64,000 nt of DNA from Onchocerca volvulus (Eukaryota; Nematoda; Chromadorea; Rhabditida; Onchocercidae). The stretch is from positions 8,893,560 to 8,957,559 of the forward strand of contig HG738140.1 in NCBI GenBank assembly GCA_000499405.2, written 5' to 3'. Shown here piece after piece: positions 12,269 through 25,472 of this stretch (positions within the stretch are counted from its first letter, which is position 1; each line of letters begins with the position of its first letter). The notes beneath the pieces were generated by a model that was given only the letters and a program-made list of their open reading frames with translations, had not been told where the DNA came from and searched no databases. Both the position numbers and the translations under genes were made by a program.

Positions 12269-15200
12269 TTATGCTACAAACACTTGGGCAATATCATCGT
12301 GTTCATATGTTCTCCTCAGGAATGTATCCGTGATTCGAATACCAGAAATTGACTGAAAATTGAACTTTGTCATTAGAAAACATTGAATTTTGTAGTATCA
12401 AAATATTAAAAAGGATATGAATAATGTTACTGCTTAAAAAATTTGATGAAAATAATAATCACCTAAACGGAGTGTTCCAAAATGCGATGACTCCACAAGG
12501 ATTCAAGGAGAGCATAGAAATTTTAAAATTTCTTTTTTTTTTTTCTTCATTTTTTAAATTACTAAGACCCTGAAATTACCTCTCCCGGGAATAATTTTGT
12601 ATAGAATTAATAACTGCTGGAATGATGGATCTATATTCTTATCTAATCGAAATTTCGTCAAGACATAAAAATGAATCTTTGATAACAAGCATCCTGTGGA
12701 ATAAATTCTCTGCTGTACAATAAATCAACACTTTTTATGCATTTTCTGCATTTATCAAATCCCCGAATTCCATCCTTAATGCTTTTTATGTGTTTATTTA
12801 CAATTTTAAACCTAATTAACTGACAAACTGATGAAAAGGTACTTGTAATCCAGGAGTTAGCGGTAATAACTCTAGGGAAAAGTCAGTCGTAGTGTTTGGT
12901 GGCAACTGCCCTAGCTGAACACCACTGGTTGAACAAAACACGATATTTGGTTGTAGTTTATCGTCCAAAGTTAACACTAAATCCAGTGACCGATCGCTGA
13001 AAATTTATTTCACCATTTCAGATCCTAATACATAACAAAATCAACATTGGTAGGATTTTAAAGTACTAACCTGCAATTATGGAGTCGGCACACCATACTA
13101 AATGGTTGCAAGACTTTTACCGTTGCTGGTACTTTTTCAATCGTCAGTCGCAAATCACCATAACCTGGAGCCTGAAAATTTCAATTTTGAAAATCATTAA
13201 ATTTTCTTTTTAATCTTCTGTAAGCTATGTATGTATTTATACAGTCAAATCCAGAAATAACGAATAAAAATAAGAAATATCGGAATAACTGCAACAAACC
13301 ATTCGCTGCAGAGCACTCGTTTGTAAGCGGCCTCTCTCTCCCATAGCGGTTCTCCAAACCATATCCAATTTTCCAATTGAAATTCCTTTCCTACCGAACA
13401 AAAAAATAAAGAAAAGTGTGATATTGTTACTACTGCTTGAGTAAAATTAGTCAATATGAAGTAACAGTGTCAAAACATTGAAGTTTGAATAAACAGAACT
13501 CAAATGTAATTTTTAATAGGTAGATTCCGAAAAGCCTATTTCTCCATTTCGCATTTATCTTTTTACTTAAACGTCACGAAATCTACTGGAAATAACTAAT
13601 TTATTACTCAGTCTAATGCTTTGCCTTCCATCAAAAGATTAACTATTTGATAAAAACGAGAAGTTTAATATGAAATACCTAAAATGATTGAGAGAATAAT
13701 CTGTTGTTTTTGGTTTCAGACAAAAAAGGTATTGCCGAATATCACTTGGGTTGAGATAAGACTGCTCCATGCTTTCATTTCTAGAGATATCACCTTCACT
13801 AATTAATAAATAGTTAAATAGGAATAGTAATATGATCAACTTTTACTGACATAGTGGTGAGAATGATTCTGCATGATTCTGTACCATATTTTGATTCCCA
13901 CATAGTGAAATTTTTGATAAGAATTCAATATATACAGAATATGATATGTAATTTTCAATAAATATGGTCCAAAACGTTTATATCTCCATTTTGCACTTAA
14001 TTTTCTAATTCTTAAACATTTATTTTTTGAAAGTAATACAATTCTTGTTTTAAAAATAATACAAATTTTGACAGATATTTGGAAATAATCCAAGTTTTGA
14101 AATAATACAAGTAATTTGCGTATTTTGAAAGAAACATTAATATCCTCAATATTAATATGATTTTGTGAGTAGATGCCACAGAAATATCTTCCTCTGCAAG
14201 CCATATTGCTGTTCGTGAAAAAAAAATAATGGAAGATGGAAGAAATAAAAGAAATAAACTGGGAGAAAAAAAGAATACTCTGTTTCAGGAGGTGAGATTT
14301 CAGAGCTTATGTAGAAATCAGATGGTTCCAGAATTACTTTCTCCAAAACCATTGGTAGTTCAGAAGTATTTTGAATTTGTGCTTCCAAATAAACATCGTT
14401 ATTCTAAAAACTTCATTAATTATCGAGGAAATGAGTTTAAAAAATATATTTTATGATTTATTTCTTGTTTAGCACAGATTTTATTTTTTGTAGATGGCTT
14501 TTCTGTCAAGTACCTTATTTCTTTGTTTTGAGCTCAAAAAAAAAAAAAAAAAAAAGAAAAAAAAGCTTAAAAGCTTTTAAAACTTATTATCTGTATATGC
14601 AAAGAAATTATTTTTTAAAAATCGATTTTTCATTTCTTGGAGTCGAAAAAATTCTGTAACATTTGTTTACGCAAACAAGCTTACCAGATTATCCTGTGAT
14701 TAAGATAAATACCACTGATTATATGCACGATTCTGCCGTATATTCATGCAAAGCAAATCAATTACATTAAACACATGGACGTAAATGATAAAGAAAGGTA
14801 ATTTTCAAATCAGAAACATACAAAACATTTTTTTCGTTATCAATTTCTAGCATAAGCAGTGTATTAGGAAATCCAACATGCGAGATTTATGAAAAAAGAA
14901 TTGCCTTTGGAATTTGAAAATCGTACTTTAAATAACAAAGAACGGATAAAATGAGCTCTTCACTTGTCAACAGTTATTTCACACACGCTATAATTCAGCA
15001 TGCGAATAACATAACTATTTCAAAAATTTTGATTTTTCGAAATAAAACGATCAAAACATTTAGGGAAAGTGTTGTTTTCAAAATCGCATATATCACAACA
15101 CAGCAAACTGTTTCTAACAAACACAAACTTAATGAAAAAGGATATATTCAGTAGCATTTACCTCCGCATTATAAAACTTTGTTCGAACGTCGATTGGTTT

Positions 15201-17106
15201 TGTGACCGGAAATTTGAAAAATTTCCGAAAATACATCTCATTCTTAGAAGTTTTGTAGCTCACGGCACATACTAATCTGTAAAACTAATGAAGTGAACAA
15301 ATCCTGCTTTCAAAAAAATAAATAAAATCAAAAATCAGTGTAAAAGTTATAACATCCAATAAGTGTCGATTAAAAAGCTAAATTTTACTTTCTAAATATA
15401 TAACTATGATCGGAAAATGATACTGAAAAATTATAAAATGCAGAATATTAGATAATTCAAATATAATAAGATATTAAAATAATGTTAGTCCAAATGTAAA
15501 TCGGGAGCAGGAAAATAACTCTCATCGATTTGCAACTTATATGTGATTACAAGACTTAATTAAAATAGTTGAGTAGAGACAATAATAGAATGCGACTTTC
15601 AATCAATGAGAAAGATTAAATGAAAGGAGGAAAAATTACTGAAAAAAGTATAATACTGCATTTGAATAAATCTGTAGTGTTACTTTATCTTTCAGCCTTG
15701 GAATATCAAATGATATCTGCAAATCTAATTTTGTTTCTTACTAATCAAAATATAAGGGAAAAACGTACCAAAAAAATTAGAATGTTTCAGATATTCAAAT
15801 TTTGAGAATTGCTGTTTGACTGAATAAAGAAACATAAAAAATGAATTGTAATTTAAAAAGTGAAAGAAAAATGACTGAATAAGGATTATAGAATAATAAA
15901 ATCATGATCATAATGATATCAATACAATGCATTGAAGGCTTGCAAAAGTGACCAATTAACCTCAGTTTCTACTTGTCAGCGTTCATAAGACACCATCCAG
16001 GAGAGTTTTCTGAGAGATGTAATATTTTGCAGTGGAACTAGTCAAAGATGCATGAAGTGAGCATATCTAATTCGAAATTTTGCTGATCTCAAGCAAATCA
16101 CTCGATTTATTTTTCTGTAAATTCGGACAGTCATAAAATGAATATATTGCTAAATTTAAATTTATTCCATGTATTCTGTACTATTTACTTTCACACATAA
16201 AAATTCCTACTTTTTCAGTACTCAAAACTACATTAAACAAGACATACATGTGCTGTCCAATTTCTTTGATTTCATGTGTAATGACTTCCCCAAAACATTT
16301 CCCTGGTTCAAGCACGGCATTCGCTTCTTGTAACTGCGATGGTAGAGCATTGCGTTGACTTGTGGTTTGCAAATCAGTCCGCAAGAAATAAGAAAAGTTT
16401 GTTTGAAACAAATAAAATGATTTCAAAGAAAGTTGATTTGATAAGCATAAGGATCAAGAAAGTAACAAACTTCTATTTTTAGAAATTTGAGACATATATA
16501 TTTACCTTGACACATATATCTGTCGCAACCTTATCGCTTATATTTTGTACGCAAACATAAAAAGTGAAGGTCTCTCCCAAATAAATATTCCTGCAATTAT
16601 CAGCTGAAAATTTTTTCAAAAAGAGATATGGTGCTCAAATCTTCCGGAAGGTAAAATCTCAAATTGAATAGTGCTAATATCAAAACTGCATAATCATTAG
16701 ACTCTTTTCTAAACATTATCACGCCAGTAATGATTATGTAAAAGTGCTACAAACACTGTTAGATCGATTATGAATTTTCTACAAACATACTCGAACTTTT
16801 GTGGTGCCATAAGATATTTCCCGATAGGTATATCAGGAGCTTCTTGTCCAGTTAAACGACAAAGAGCAGAGCCAATGAGCTGACTGGTTGGATCAGCCGG
16901 ATCAATTGGTATACAAATATTTTCATAAAATTTGGGGCGAGCAAGGCGCATCACTACAAAGAAACAGTTGTTTAGAATGCAAAGATTTAAAAATTTTCGA
17001 AAAATTGAGACTCTGAATTCCATTTACTTTGGAAATTTAGAAAAAAAAAATGGGAAAAAAACTTACCTTTGAGTATTAAAATCTGTTCCTTCATTGCCTC
17101 AGCCAT
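12269..17106 (-). CDS. TRAPPC13: TRAPPC13, trafficking protein particle complex subunit 13
   Basis: A subunit of the TRAPP complex, which tethers vesicles and activates Rab GTPases at the Golgi. Eleven exons follow the family from end to end: 17067-17106 ([13 protein letters not shown]), 16791-16953 (VMRLARPKF...), 16506-16590 ([12 protein letters not shown]), 16248-16378 (DLQTTSQRN...[10 protein letters not shown]), 15162-15276 ([18 protein letters not shown]), 14279-14403 ([15 protein letters not shown]), 13679-13798 ([12 protein letters not shown]), 13300-13393 ([20 protein letters not shown]), 13071-13171 ([15 protein letters not shown]), 12843-12996 and 12269-12352 ([20 protein letters not shown]). 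The core motifs [20 protein letters not shown] and GERGRLQTS are typical of the family. The start matches the family, whose N-terminus is short before the VMRL motif. One oddity: the intron before the DLQTTSQR exon appears to end in GG at 16379-16380 instead of AG. Confidence 0.93.
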
Positions 17107-18879
17107 GATACGAAAACACAATTCCCAATATTTCAATTGATCATTTCGAATATTATATTAGATGGAATCTATGTTTCTAAATCCTATAACTTTTATGTTT
17201 TTACTCAGCCATCTTTGACATATCAGCAATCGAAGATGAGATTAATAATTCTATTATTGCATAACACTTATTCAATTTTTAATCAAAACCAATTATTTTG
17301 TCGAAATGTAGAAGAACCACCGAAATTCGTGGAAATCATTTTGATGGAATTCACTGCAATTTTCATTGATTATTATGAGCGAGGTTTAGCTGTCAGAAAA
17401 CCAAATCTAAGTGATCAGGAAGGAACAAGAAACAAACATAATCATGGACTGATTTGATTTGATCCTGATATAGCCATTTTGTCAACATAAAATGCCTTTA
17501 GATACTGTATATATACTATACTATAATGAATTAAGCCTAAGATGAAAAATGTTGATGAATTAGCAAACAACTGGAAGACTTTTGAAAGATTTAGGAAAAA
17601 AGATCTTTGAAGAACTTCGGTGCTTCGTTCCAGGTTATTTTTAAATTGTAAATATCTTAAGATACATTCGAAAAATAAACTGCTCATAAGATATAATGAT
17701 CAATTAGATCCGTCATACATAGTGTAAGTAACCACTACTTCCATCTTCTTATTTTACTGCATAAAATTGCCGATATTTCTCAGATGTTAATGACAATGAA
17801 GTGAAAAATTATAACTTTACGTCAATGAACACATCTCATTCCAATCACTTATAAAACCAAGGATTTCTTCCCATCAATTTTTAAGATGACTGATCTTGAA
17901 ATCTCAATTATTTTTTTCTTGGCGTCAGCGCTAATCCAGAAAATAATGTGACGCAATACCACTGAGAGTATAGTGCTACATTTATGCAAAACTTTTATTG
18001 ATGATATACAGAACTTATCAATACGAGCATTCTGATCACGTAAAACAGAAACAAGGGCGTTATCATCGTGCATCAACAAGTCAAGCACTTTGTAATGAGA
18101 AAAAGCGCACTATATCTATCTCACCTTGCTTAATTGCATAAATTAGAAGGATATCTCCAAATTTATTTCTAAACGTACTTCTCGAACTGATTAATCTAAG
18201 CTTTTCTAATTCACTTATCATTTTTTTCAAACAAACCAAGCTGTTCCTGTTAACACAGTAAAAAGGCTGTTTACTATAACCATCAACAAATATAATCGTC
18301 GGAAGATGCTTATTGAGATTACCATATTGCCGACAGGATTATAAGGTGAAAATAAGATTATTCAAACATTTATTTCGTAGAAAAATTGAATTTCATCAAA
18401 GAAAAAAATAACTGAACAAATCAAACTAAAATTGGGAAAATCAAATATGGTTGTTTATATTTAGGAGCAGTAAGTCAACAATAAACGATTAATATTTATT
18501 TCATTTTTTTGAATAATGTCTAACCTAACTGATCGCTTGGAAGACATCAAAAATTTTCGTTTTTTTTTATTCGAGGAGATGTAATTAATTAGTACATATA
18601 AAATAACAAACATATATTAAATTCAGAAAGAGAAAAGCATTTAACGAAAAAATGCAAATACTCTATACCCATGTAGCAGAGCAAATAAACTTTTTCATCT
18701 CAATAAATTTTGCATCACCGGGAACATGTTCAGTCCCATTAAGAAAGTAAGAAGACTCATAAATCGTGATTCCGAACAACTTATGTGAGAACAAGAAATT
18801 TCCGAAAAACAATGATCTAAAAAACACCTTCTACCAGAGAAATACGCTAAGCAGGTGTCACAAAATTTCAACAGCATTT
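17107..18879. other. Intergenic region between TRAPPC13 and NAC-beta
   Basis: Probable TRAPPC13 promoter and NAC-beta 3' UTR. It contains one pair of minus-strand open frames (17849-18308, listed separately) and a plus-strand open frame at 17137-17457 with no recognisable domain. No other gene is supported. Confidence 0.5.
17849..18308 (-). other. Uncertain orphan open frames, possible small gene or remnant
   Basis: On the minus strand a frame runs from an AG at 18309-18310 through HLPTIIFVDGYSKQPFY...GDILLIYAIKQ to a GTGAGA donor at 18124. A 37-base putative intron would join it in frame to 18087, continuing VLDLLMHDDNALVSVLRDQN... to a stop near 17849. The text is protein-like and vaguely ankyrin-like (GDILLIYAIKQ, VLDLLMHDD), but no start exon was found upstream and the intron would be very short. 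It may be an exon pair of an unmodelled gene, a pseudogene, or chance. Confidence 0.22.
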
Positions 18880-20078
18880 TTAAGCAGCCAATTTAGCTTC
18901 CAATTCTCCACTTTCCTGATGAAAATTTTGTCCATGTTCATGTTCATGCTTGCAGTCACCAACTTTAGATTCATTCTTCGACGCTTCATCGAAATCACCG
19001 ACAAGATCTGAGCGTTCATATAAGATTTGAGGAATTTTTGTTTTTTCTATCGACTAAGGAACTTACTGCCTACTGCAAATTTCTAAAGAACAGTTTGAAT
19101 CCAAAGGAAATTTGTTTTCAGTGCTTGAATTCTTAAAAGATTCAACTAAAACCATCCTATAACCTTCATTTCTATCTAAAGATGCTTTCCTAGACTATCG
19201 ATTAAAAAAAAAAAAAAATGATGCAGACGAAGTGTCACCATTAGCATTTTTTGATAACTCATTATTTTTCAAATATTATGCCATATTATTTTTCAGCTTT
19301 ATGGAATTAACTTTTCAAAAAAAGCCAACCTGGAACATCATCGTCATCGTTAGATTTGAATTGATTAGTAACATTGTTTGCTAATTTTTTCAAATGTGTT
19401 AATGATTCTGCTCCCAATTGATTGAGAATACCAGGCAACATTTCAGTAATTTCTAAAGTGATACGAAAGTAATGTCTTGAACTATTTTAAACTTATTCTT
19501 GCAAATGCAAAAATAAAAATAAACAAATATAAATGTTGGAATATGGCATGTGAAAGAACTTACGTTTATTTTCAGCACTTCCTGTCACTGAGAATGTGTT
19601 CGCCGGAACAGATGCTTGTACTTTTGGATTATTGAAATGTATTACCGTCCCATCATCTTTTATCATATTGACCTAAACACTTTATAGAATAAACTTATGA
19701 ACATTTGAATGATCACTGGAAAGTGAAAAACAGCAGATCAATGTATATATTATATAGAACCTCTTCAATTCCAGGAATATTTGTGACTGAAAGCTTCTTA
19801 AGATTGCTCTGCAATTTTTTATCATCCGTGGCTGCGGTTTTATGAACAACCTTCTTCTTCCTGCGTGCAGTGCCCTAAAACAAAGAATTGATTACTCCAA
19901 AAATGATTCAATAAAAATTAAATCAAATAATAATCAAATAATCAATAATGTCATCCAATTAAAAATTAATGATCAACTGATTAAATGATCCAAATTAAAT
20001 CAAAATCAATCTTACCTTACCCCCTGTCCGTACCTGAGCTGCATTCTGCTGCAATTTTTTGATTTTTTCTACATTCAT
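18880..20078 (-). CDS. icd-1: Nascent polypeptide-associated complex subunit beta (BTF3)
   Basis: The beta subunit of NAC, which binds ribosomes near the exit tunnel and shields nascent chains. Five exons: 20026-20078 ([12 protein letters not shown]...), 19761-19874 ([20 protein letters not shown]), 19564-19672 ([17 protein letters not shown]), 19330-19452 ([17 protein letters not shown]) and 18880-19007. The ribosome-binding RRKKK motif and the NAC domain (NNPKVQAS, the [12 protein letters not shown] helix) are intact. The C-terminus is acidic and then His-rich (KHEHEHGQ), a variable tail in this family. All junctions use GT/AG and preserve the frame. The start gives the usual short N-terminus before the [13 protein letters not shown] block. 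The symbol is the C. elegans name, given by family homology. Confidence 0.95.
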
Positions 20079-22605
20079 GCTTCTTCGCCTTTCTGCACAC
20101 TAGTGCTGCTGAATATAAGCCGGAAAATAGTCTATATAAACTTCAATTAATTTGAACAACGAACTAATAAAAAGTATTCCCAAAAAAAGTCAAACATAAT
20201 TTACACCACAGTAAAAAAAAATGTGATTCATCAGTTATAGATCTATCAGCTTCTCATCAATAACAGCAATAAAATCAGAAACTGAAACTGGCACTGTAGA
20301 TAAAATGATTTTCAAATCACAACTCAGATAATTATCATATGAGCAACTTATAATCTGTAATCGTTAAAATATCAGTCTAATCCGTCATAATATGCTTCAG
20401 TATGCCTAACACACTAAAATAAAGGACGAAAATACGTTAGGTTACTTATATCCTTGTTTCTCAACCGTTTCAGGGGCACATTGTGAATATTTTCTTTTCT
20501 GAAGCTAATCAAAAAATTACTACACTATATTCGTGAACTTCTTCAGCAAAATATCTATATATGTTATCGGTTTTCATTTCGACGCAAAAGTGCTCATATT
20601 TCAGCTTAAAGAAAAATTGGATTGAGTGAGTCGATAGATAACATAGATTTTAATTTGAATAAAATTTTTGCTATTTATAACAACCAATTTTGAAAAATCC
20701 TTCCAACCAAGCTTATAGGACTATCATTCCTCAAAGATCTTTTGAAAGGAGTCTGCCAGATAAAAAGTTTGATTCTCTAACTCATTAAGCTACAGTGGAA
20801 AACAAAGTCAAAGAGGGAAGTTCCTTCTCCGATTTTTCATCTCCTAAATCAGTGAACTACAATGAAATTACCTCTCATTATTCGGAACACATAAACAACT
20901 CCAATAAAACTACAAACAGACCTGTAAACTACAACAAGAATAACCATCTTACGCAAGGACATAATCTCACCCTCATACGACGGCAAACACATTAAATCTC
21001 CCTAAGCCCCGCTGGTCTGTAACACAGCGAGAGCGCCATCTTTTCATTATACGTCCTCAGCTGTGCTCTCCTTTGTGTTTTGTCTAGTCGAATGAACTAA
21101 TTAGTGATCTGAGGTGAGGCGTGGGAAATGGGGAGGATTCTGTCGTTTATTTTGAAATCTCAAGTGGAAAAACCGAAATAACTCATCCTGAAATGAAGAA
21201 TTCAAGTGATTCCCAAGAATTCAGCTGACCTCCATACACAGTTTTATTGACTTCCGAAACTTTTCACCGATTCATTTTTCCCCTTCAATAATCTGTCCTT
21301 CCACATTCCTAAATCCTTCAGCAATCTGCAATTCCTCATACTAACCATTTACTCATTAACTTTCTCAACCTCAACAATAACCCACGTATACCCATCTGTA
21401 CCAATGAAGATACATCACGCTATGAAAATCAGGGAATCACGAGGTTTTACTAAACGATTATGCAGATGTTCAGGATTTCTTCAGTTCGCTAATTATAAAA
21501 AAAAAAAATTAAGATTTACATCATAAGCTGATCGGTACAATCTTCACGTCCATCCACTTGTAAGATATTTTCGATTAGATAATTTCGTTTCAGATCAGAT
21601 TTTTACAAAATCTAAAACGATGAGAGATGTCAATTTCCAAAAACTTCCTAACTGTAATAGATGGCCACTTTTTTCATTCTTGTTATTTCCGAACATTATC
21701 AGTTGATATGTGTATGTTACTATTCATGTTTCTATGATGTCCTTAGGAAATTATATATATGTATATGAAGCTATCCGTCCATGAGATTATCCATAGCTAA
21801 CAGATATTTGTCCCAACAGTATAATCTGACAGACAAACTGACCGTATTGTTCTGTTTCATTTTAATGTTCTTATAATAAGTTCTTAGTACTGGAGCTTGA
21901 AGTGCTCCAAATTTTTTTTTCAATGATGTAGAGATCTTGAAATCTTGGAGATTTCCATTTCTAGCAATATTTATTATGTTGCATATCATACAATGTCAGG
22001 CGTGGAGCTTTCAGTTTCATACAAAGATTTTCCTGCTTCTTCTAGATCCTTTTTCAATATAGGTTATATAATATTATTTGCAGCTATTGATAAAAATAAA
22101 AATCTATTACCTTGGAAATTACAGAATGAAATGTAATTACGAAATAATCAAAAAAAAAAAAAAAAAAAGAAAATGAAATTAGTACAGCTGAATAAAAATA
22201 ATTCGTAAACAGTACAGCAAACAATATTTAATTCAACCGATGCGATTTTAGACATAATTTAATTTTGAATCAGGTTACTGGACATATTAACGAAGTGAGA
22301 TTTTACATTGATGAGGAATACTCTGAAATGAATCGAAGAATGTAAGAGCAATAAATTCCCTGAGAAAAACCTAAGTTTTTTAAACGTTAAGATAGTATAA
22401 ACAGTACCTATAAAGTTCAGAATGGAAATAAATACCCAGTAATGCATTAAACTGTATAATGTCATTATATTAAATAATATGCAATGTAACTAAAATTCTA
22501 GGCTTCAACAAAGTCTTATTCATTTTCCGCAGTTATGAAAACAACTTTTTTTTTTTTTTTTAAATTTATTAACTTAGGAATAGAAGCCACAAAATTACGA
22601 AGAAG
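20079..22605. other. Intergenic region upstream of NAC-beta
   Basis: Holds the NAC-beta promoter and the 3' flank of the TFIIE alpha gene. A locally GC-richer patch near 21000-21120 may be a promoter core; it includes GCGCCATCTT at 21033-21042. A 66-codon plus-strand frame at 20795-20995, rich in Asn and Ser, has no recognisable domain and I do not call it a gene. Confidence 0.45.
22565..22570 (-). terminator. Candidate polyadenylation signal for TFIIE alpha
   Basis: AATAAA on the minus strand, 36 bases downstream of the TFIIE alpha stop codon, followed by a run of A residues on the transcribed strand. Position and sequence fit a cleavage signal. Confidence 0.4.
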
Positions 22606-25472
22606 TCAGTAATCGAAATTTTCTTGTGTTCTTTGTATATAAATTTCTTTTTCCGAAGCATTCATCTGGGATACTAATTCAGGTGTAATTTCGTCTAGAT
22701 AATATTTCTTTCCGGCGACCAAGATAATGTCATCATCGTCACTTTCTATATCAACTGCCTGATATGAAGTTTCATGAGTAGTGCCTTCTGTAGGAGATGT
22801 TTCCGGCTTTGCCTAAAACACGGAAGAGCGGTTAGATGAGCACTAGGAAACTAGAAATCAAATAAATATCAGGCAAAATAAAGCAGGAATAGTTGATTCC
22901 TTCCATTGTTGAGACATTCACGCCATTTTCATCTCGCTCGTAATCAGTTAAGCTACTATTTATGTGTCTATTTCTCTCGTTTTCCTTTACTCTTTGTTTT
23001 TTTAACATTTCCAATCAAAATATGGCAATGAAACATTAAAAACCTCTTCGAATTCAGTGACCAATAAGCTGTCGATATCAGTTTTGCTTCTTTCTGGATC
23101 CATGATTCCATTCAAGTCGGCAACATTGTCGGAAGAGATTACGGAAGAATCCATTACCTGTTCATCCTTCTGGAAAAAAGAAAAAAAAAACATTTGCCAT
23201 TTATGATTACAGAGTAGTAATATCCAACATCATTCTTTACAAATGAAAAAATTCAAAAAAGCATACCTGATTATTATGGAGCCAAGGTACAAGCTTTTTG
23301 GGTTCAACATTTGGAGTCACGCCTTCCTCTTCTATGCTCACCATGATATTGTTCTGGTACATTGTAGATCGTGAAGTAGTTGTTTGTTCACTGAATTGTC
23401 GTTCACCAACTGCTACTACTCGATTTCCGTCCGCTGAAAATTTGAAAAATCGAAGAATGAATGAAAAGATGAGAGACCGACTTGATTTCTCTGAATATTT
23501 CCTAGATGAATAAAGCAAAAAATGACTTACATTCCATAAAGATATTATCTACAGCTTTAATTGATGGTTCGACTAAATGTCTGGCAAGACGTATTCCATA
23601 TAAGCTTTGCAACATTGTAAAAAATGGAGTCATTTGCTCATTGAAACGCGCTAAAGATGATCTAAATCAGAAAAAAAAAAATGTAAAACTTCAATAGTAG
23701 GCTAAAAGAAATGAAAAAATATGAGCATTTTTCTGATTTCAATGAAATGAATCACAATAAAGACTAAATTAATAATAAAAATTAGATTTTTCTTGAAAGA
23801 AAAGTTTGCCTTGTTTCATCAGTCGGACCAGCAGTTTCATCCGGCTCGACGATTTGCTGACACCGCCAACAACAAAGTTCTTGCGTCAGAGGATCAAAAA
23901 TTTTATCCATTTCCATGGCGTCGTACTGATACTGACAACCGGTACAACGATATGAAGCTTTATGCACTTCATCCTTATCTTTCACTTCTAAACGTTGTCT
24001 ATAAAAACATTAATAACAGCAAGAATTAGGAAAAGCTGAAAGAAGAATGAAGAGAAAGAGAGTTTGAATAATGCAGAGACTACAAAGCAGAGCTGTATGT
24101 GATTTCGTGGATTTCCAGCCAACTGAATAGCAGAAAATTGCAAGCATTCAAAACAAAAAAAAAAAAAAAAAACAAAAGATCACTCATTCAAAGAATGAAA
24201 TATTTCATTAAAAGCACTACGAAGTCCTTTTCGAACGATTATGACGATCATTGCACTTAATGACCAAACAAATATCAGTGTAGCGCATCATAATCGATAT
24301 ATCTCCTAGTAGTTTAGTCACTCAAAAGAATAATCCGCGAACCTCATATGGTCAATTTTATATTTTGCCACATTCAATAATGCCTTGTAATTAATGAAAT
24401 AATAATTGACTTTGCGCGTCCGACCATCCGTTTCTTCTGATACTAAACGTTCCTTTAGAATTTTATCAACTTTTAGTTGCATTAAAATCTGAAATTAACT
24501 ATGAATGTGTACATATTTCAAGCAAAAGAGCAATGATAAAATTTAAGATATCATCAGGTAAAATTAACTGTTATGCCCCATAAATGTTTTTGATACTCAG
24601 TTTTTTGCATAGAAATTATAGATATCTAAATGAAAATAAAAAAATACTGTTCTCAAAAAGCGCTGGTCAAATTTGATCAATTGTCTGAGATCGTCTTCCT
24701 TGATACATTTATTTCTTTGCACATAATCCAAAACAATATAATGCTCTTTGCCATAAAATGTCTTCACCATTAGCGATGCAAATCTTTAATAAGAACTAAT
24801 TGCTCGAAAATCTCAAATTTCAAAAAGTTAATTCTACTCCAACTTTTCATTAATGAAAACAAAGACATGGAATGGTAATAACAATTCAAATGAATATATG
24901 CAGAGAGTGAGAATGAAAGCAAGCAAACTCTTGTTTATTAAACATTATACAACGGAGATAAATTCTACCTGACAATCGAAGTCAAAAAAATTATAAACTA
25001 GAAAATTTAACATACGAACATAGGAATTTACTAATCTATCGTTTTACTATTTAAAAGAATTAAAACATGTAAAACATGTTAAAAAAGAGTTCGATGTTTC
25101 CTAAACCGGAAATTTTGGATGAAGAGAATGAAATGAGCAACGAAGATAATATACGGGTTGGATATCTAATGGTTCAGTGATTGCTGACTAAGTAACGGTC
25201 GAAATAGAACTTAAATCCTATGTTCTATTAACAGTTTAATAATAAGAGAAACGGAATTTCAAGTTTCAATGGGATTAACATCGACTTCTCCTCAAATTTA
25301 CCATAACTGACCTTATATAAAAATATCATTCTTTCAATAAAATAAAAAAAAAGATGATTAAAAAGTGATAAAAATAAACAAACCTGATCAAATTTTCTGG
25401 AAGCTCCTCTAAGATCATTCTCTTTTGCTCCTCATTTTTCTTCTGATCATCTTGTTCACTATCCAATGACAT
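22606..25472 (-). CDS. gtf-2E1: Transcription initiation factor IIE subunit alpha
   Basis: The large subunit of TFIIE, which recruits and regulates TFIIH at RNA polymerase II promoters. Exon 1 (25383-25472) gives MSLDSEQDDQ... and ends in LPENLIR. The next exons encode the winged-helix TFE domain (LRQLIKFDQRFLR; KVNYYFINYKALLNVAKYKI, near 24345-24492). A C4 zinc ribbon follows near 23860-23980 (YRCTGCQYQY ... LCCWRCQQIV). Then come a conserved helical exon (FFTMLQSLYGIRLARHLVEP, near 23540-23660) and an acidic region (23010-23520). The acidic C-terminus (near 22610-22810) contains VDIESDDDDIILVAGKKYYL and ends at TGA 22606-22608. The order winged helix, zinc ribbon, acidic tail is that of the family. 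All four zinc-binding Cys are present. Confidence 0.93.

Noticed and set aside
17137..17457. 106-codon plus-strand frame as a gene
   Set aside because: No recognisable domain, no splice context joining it to another exon, and it lies in the TRAPPC13 promoter.
18695..18877. 60-codon Cys-rich minus-strand frame
   Set aside because: It begins just past the NAC-beta stop and is best explained as 3' UTR.
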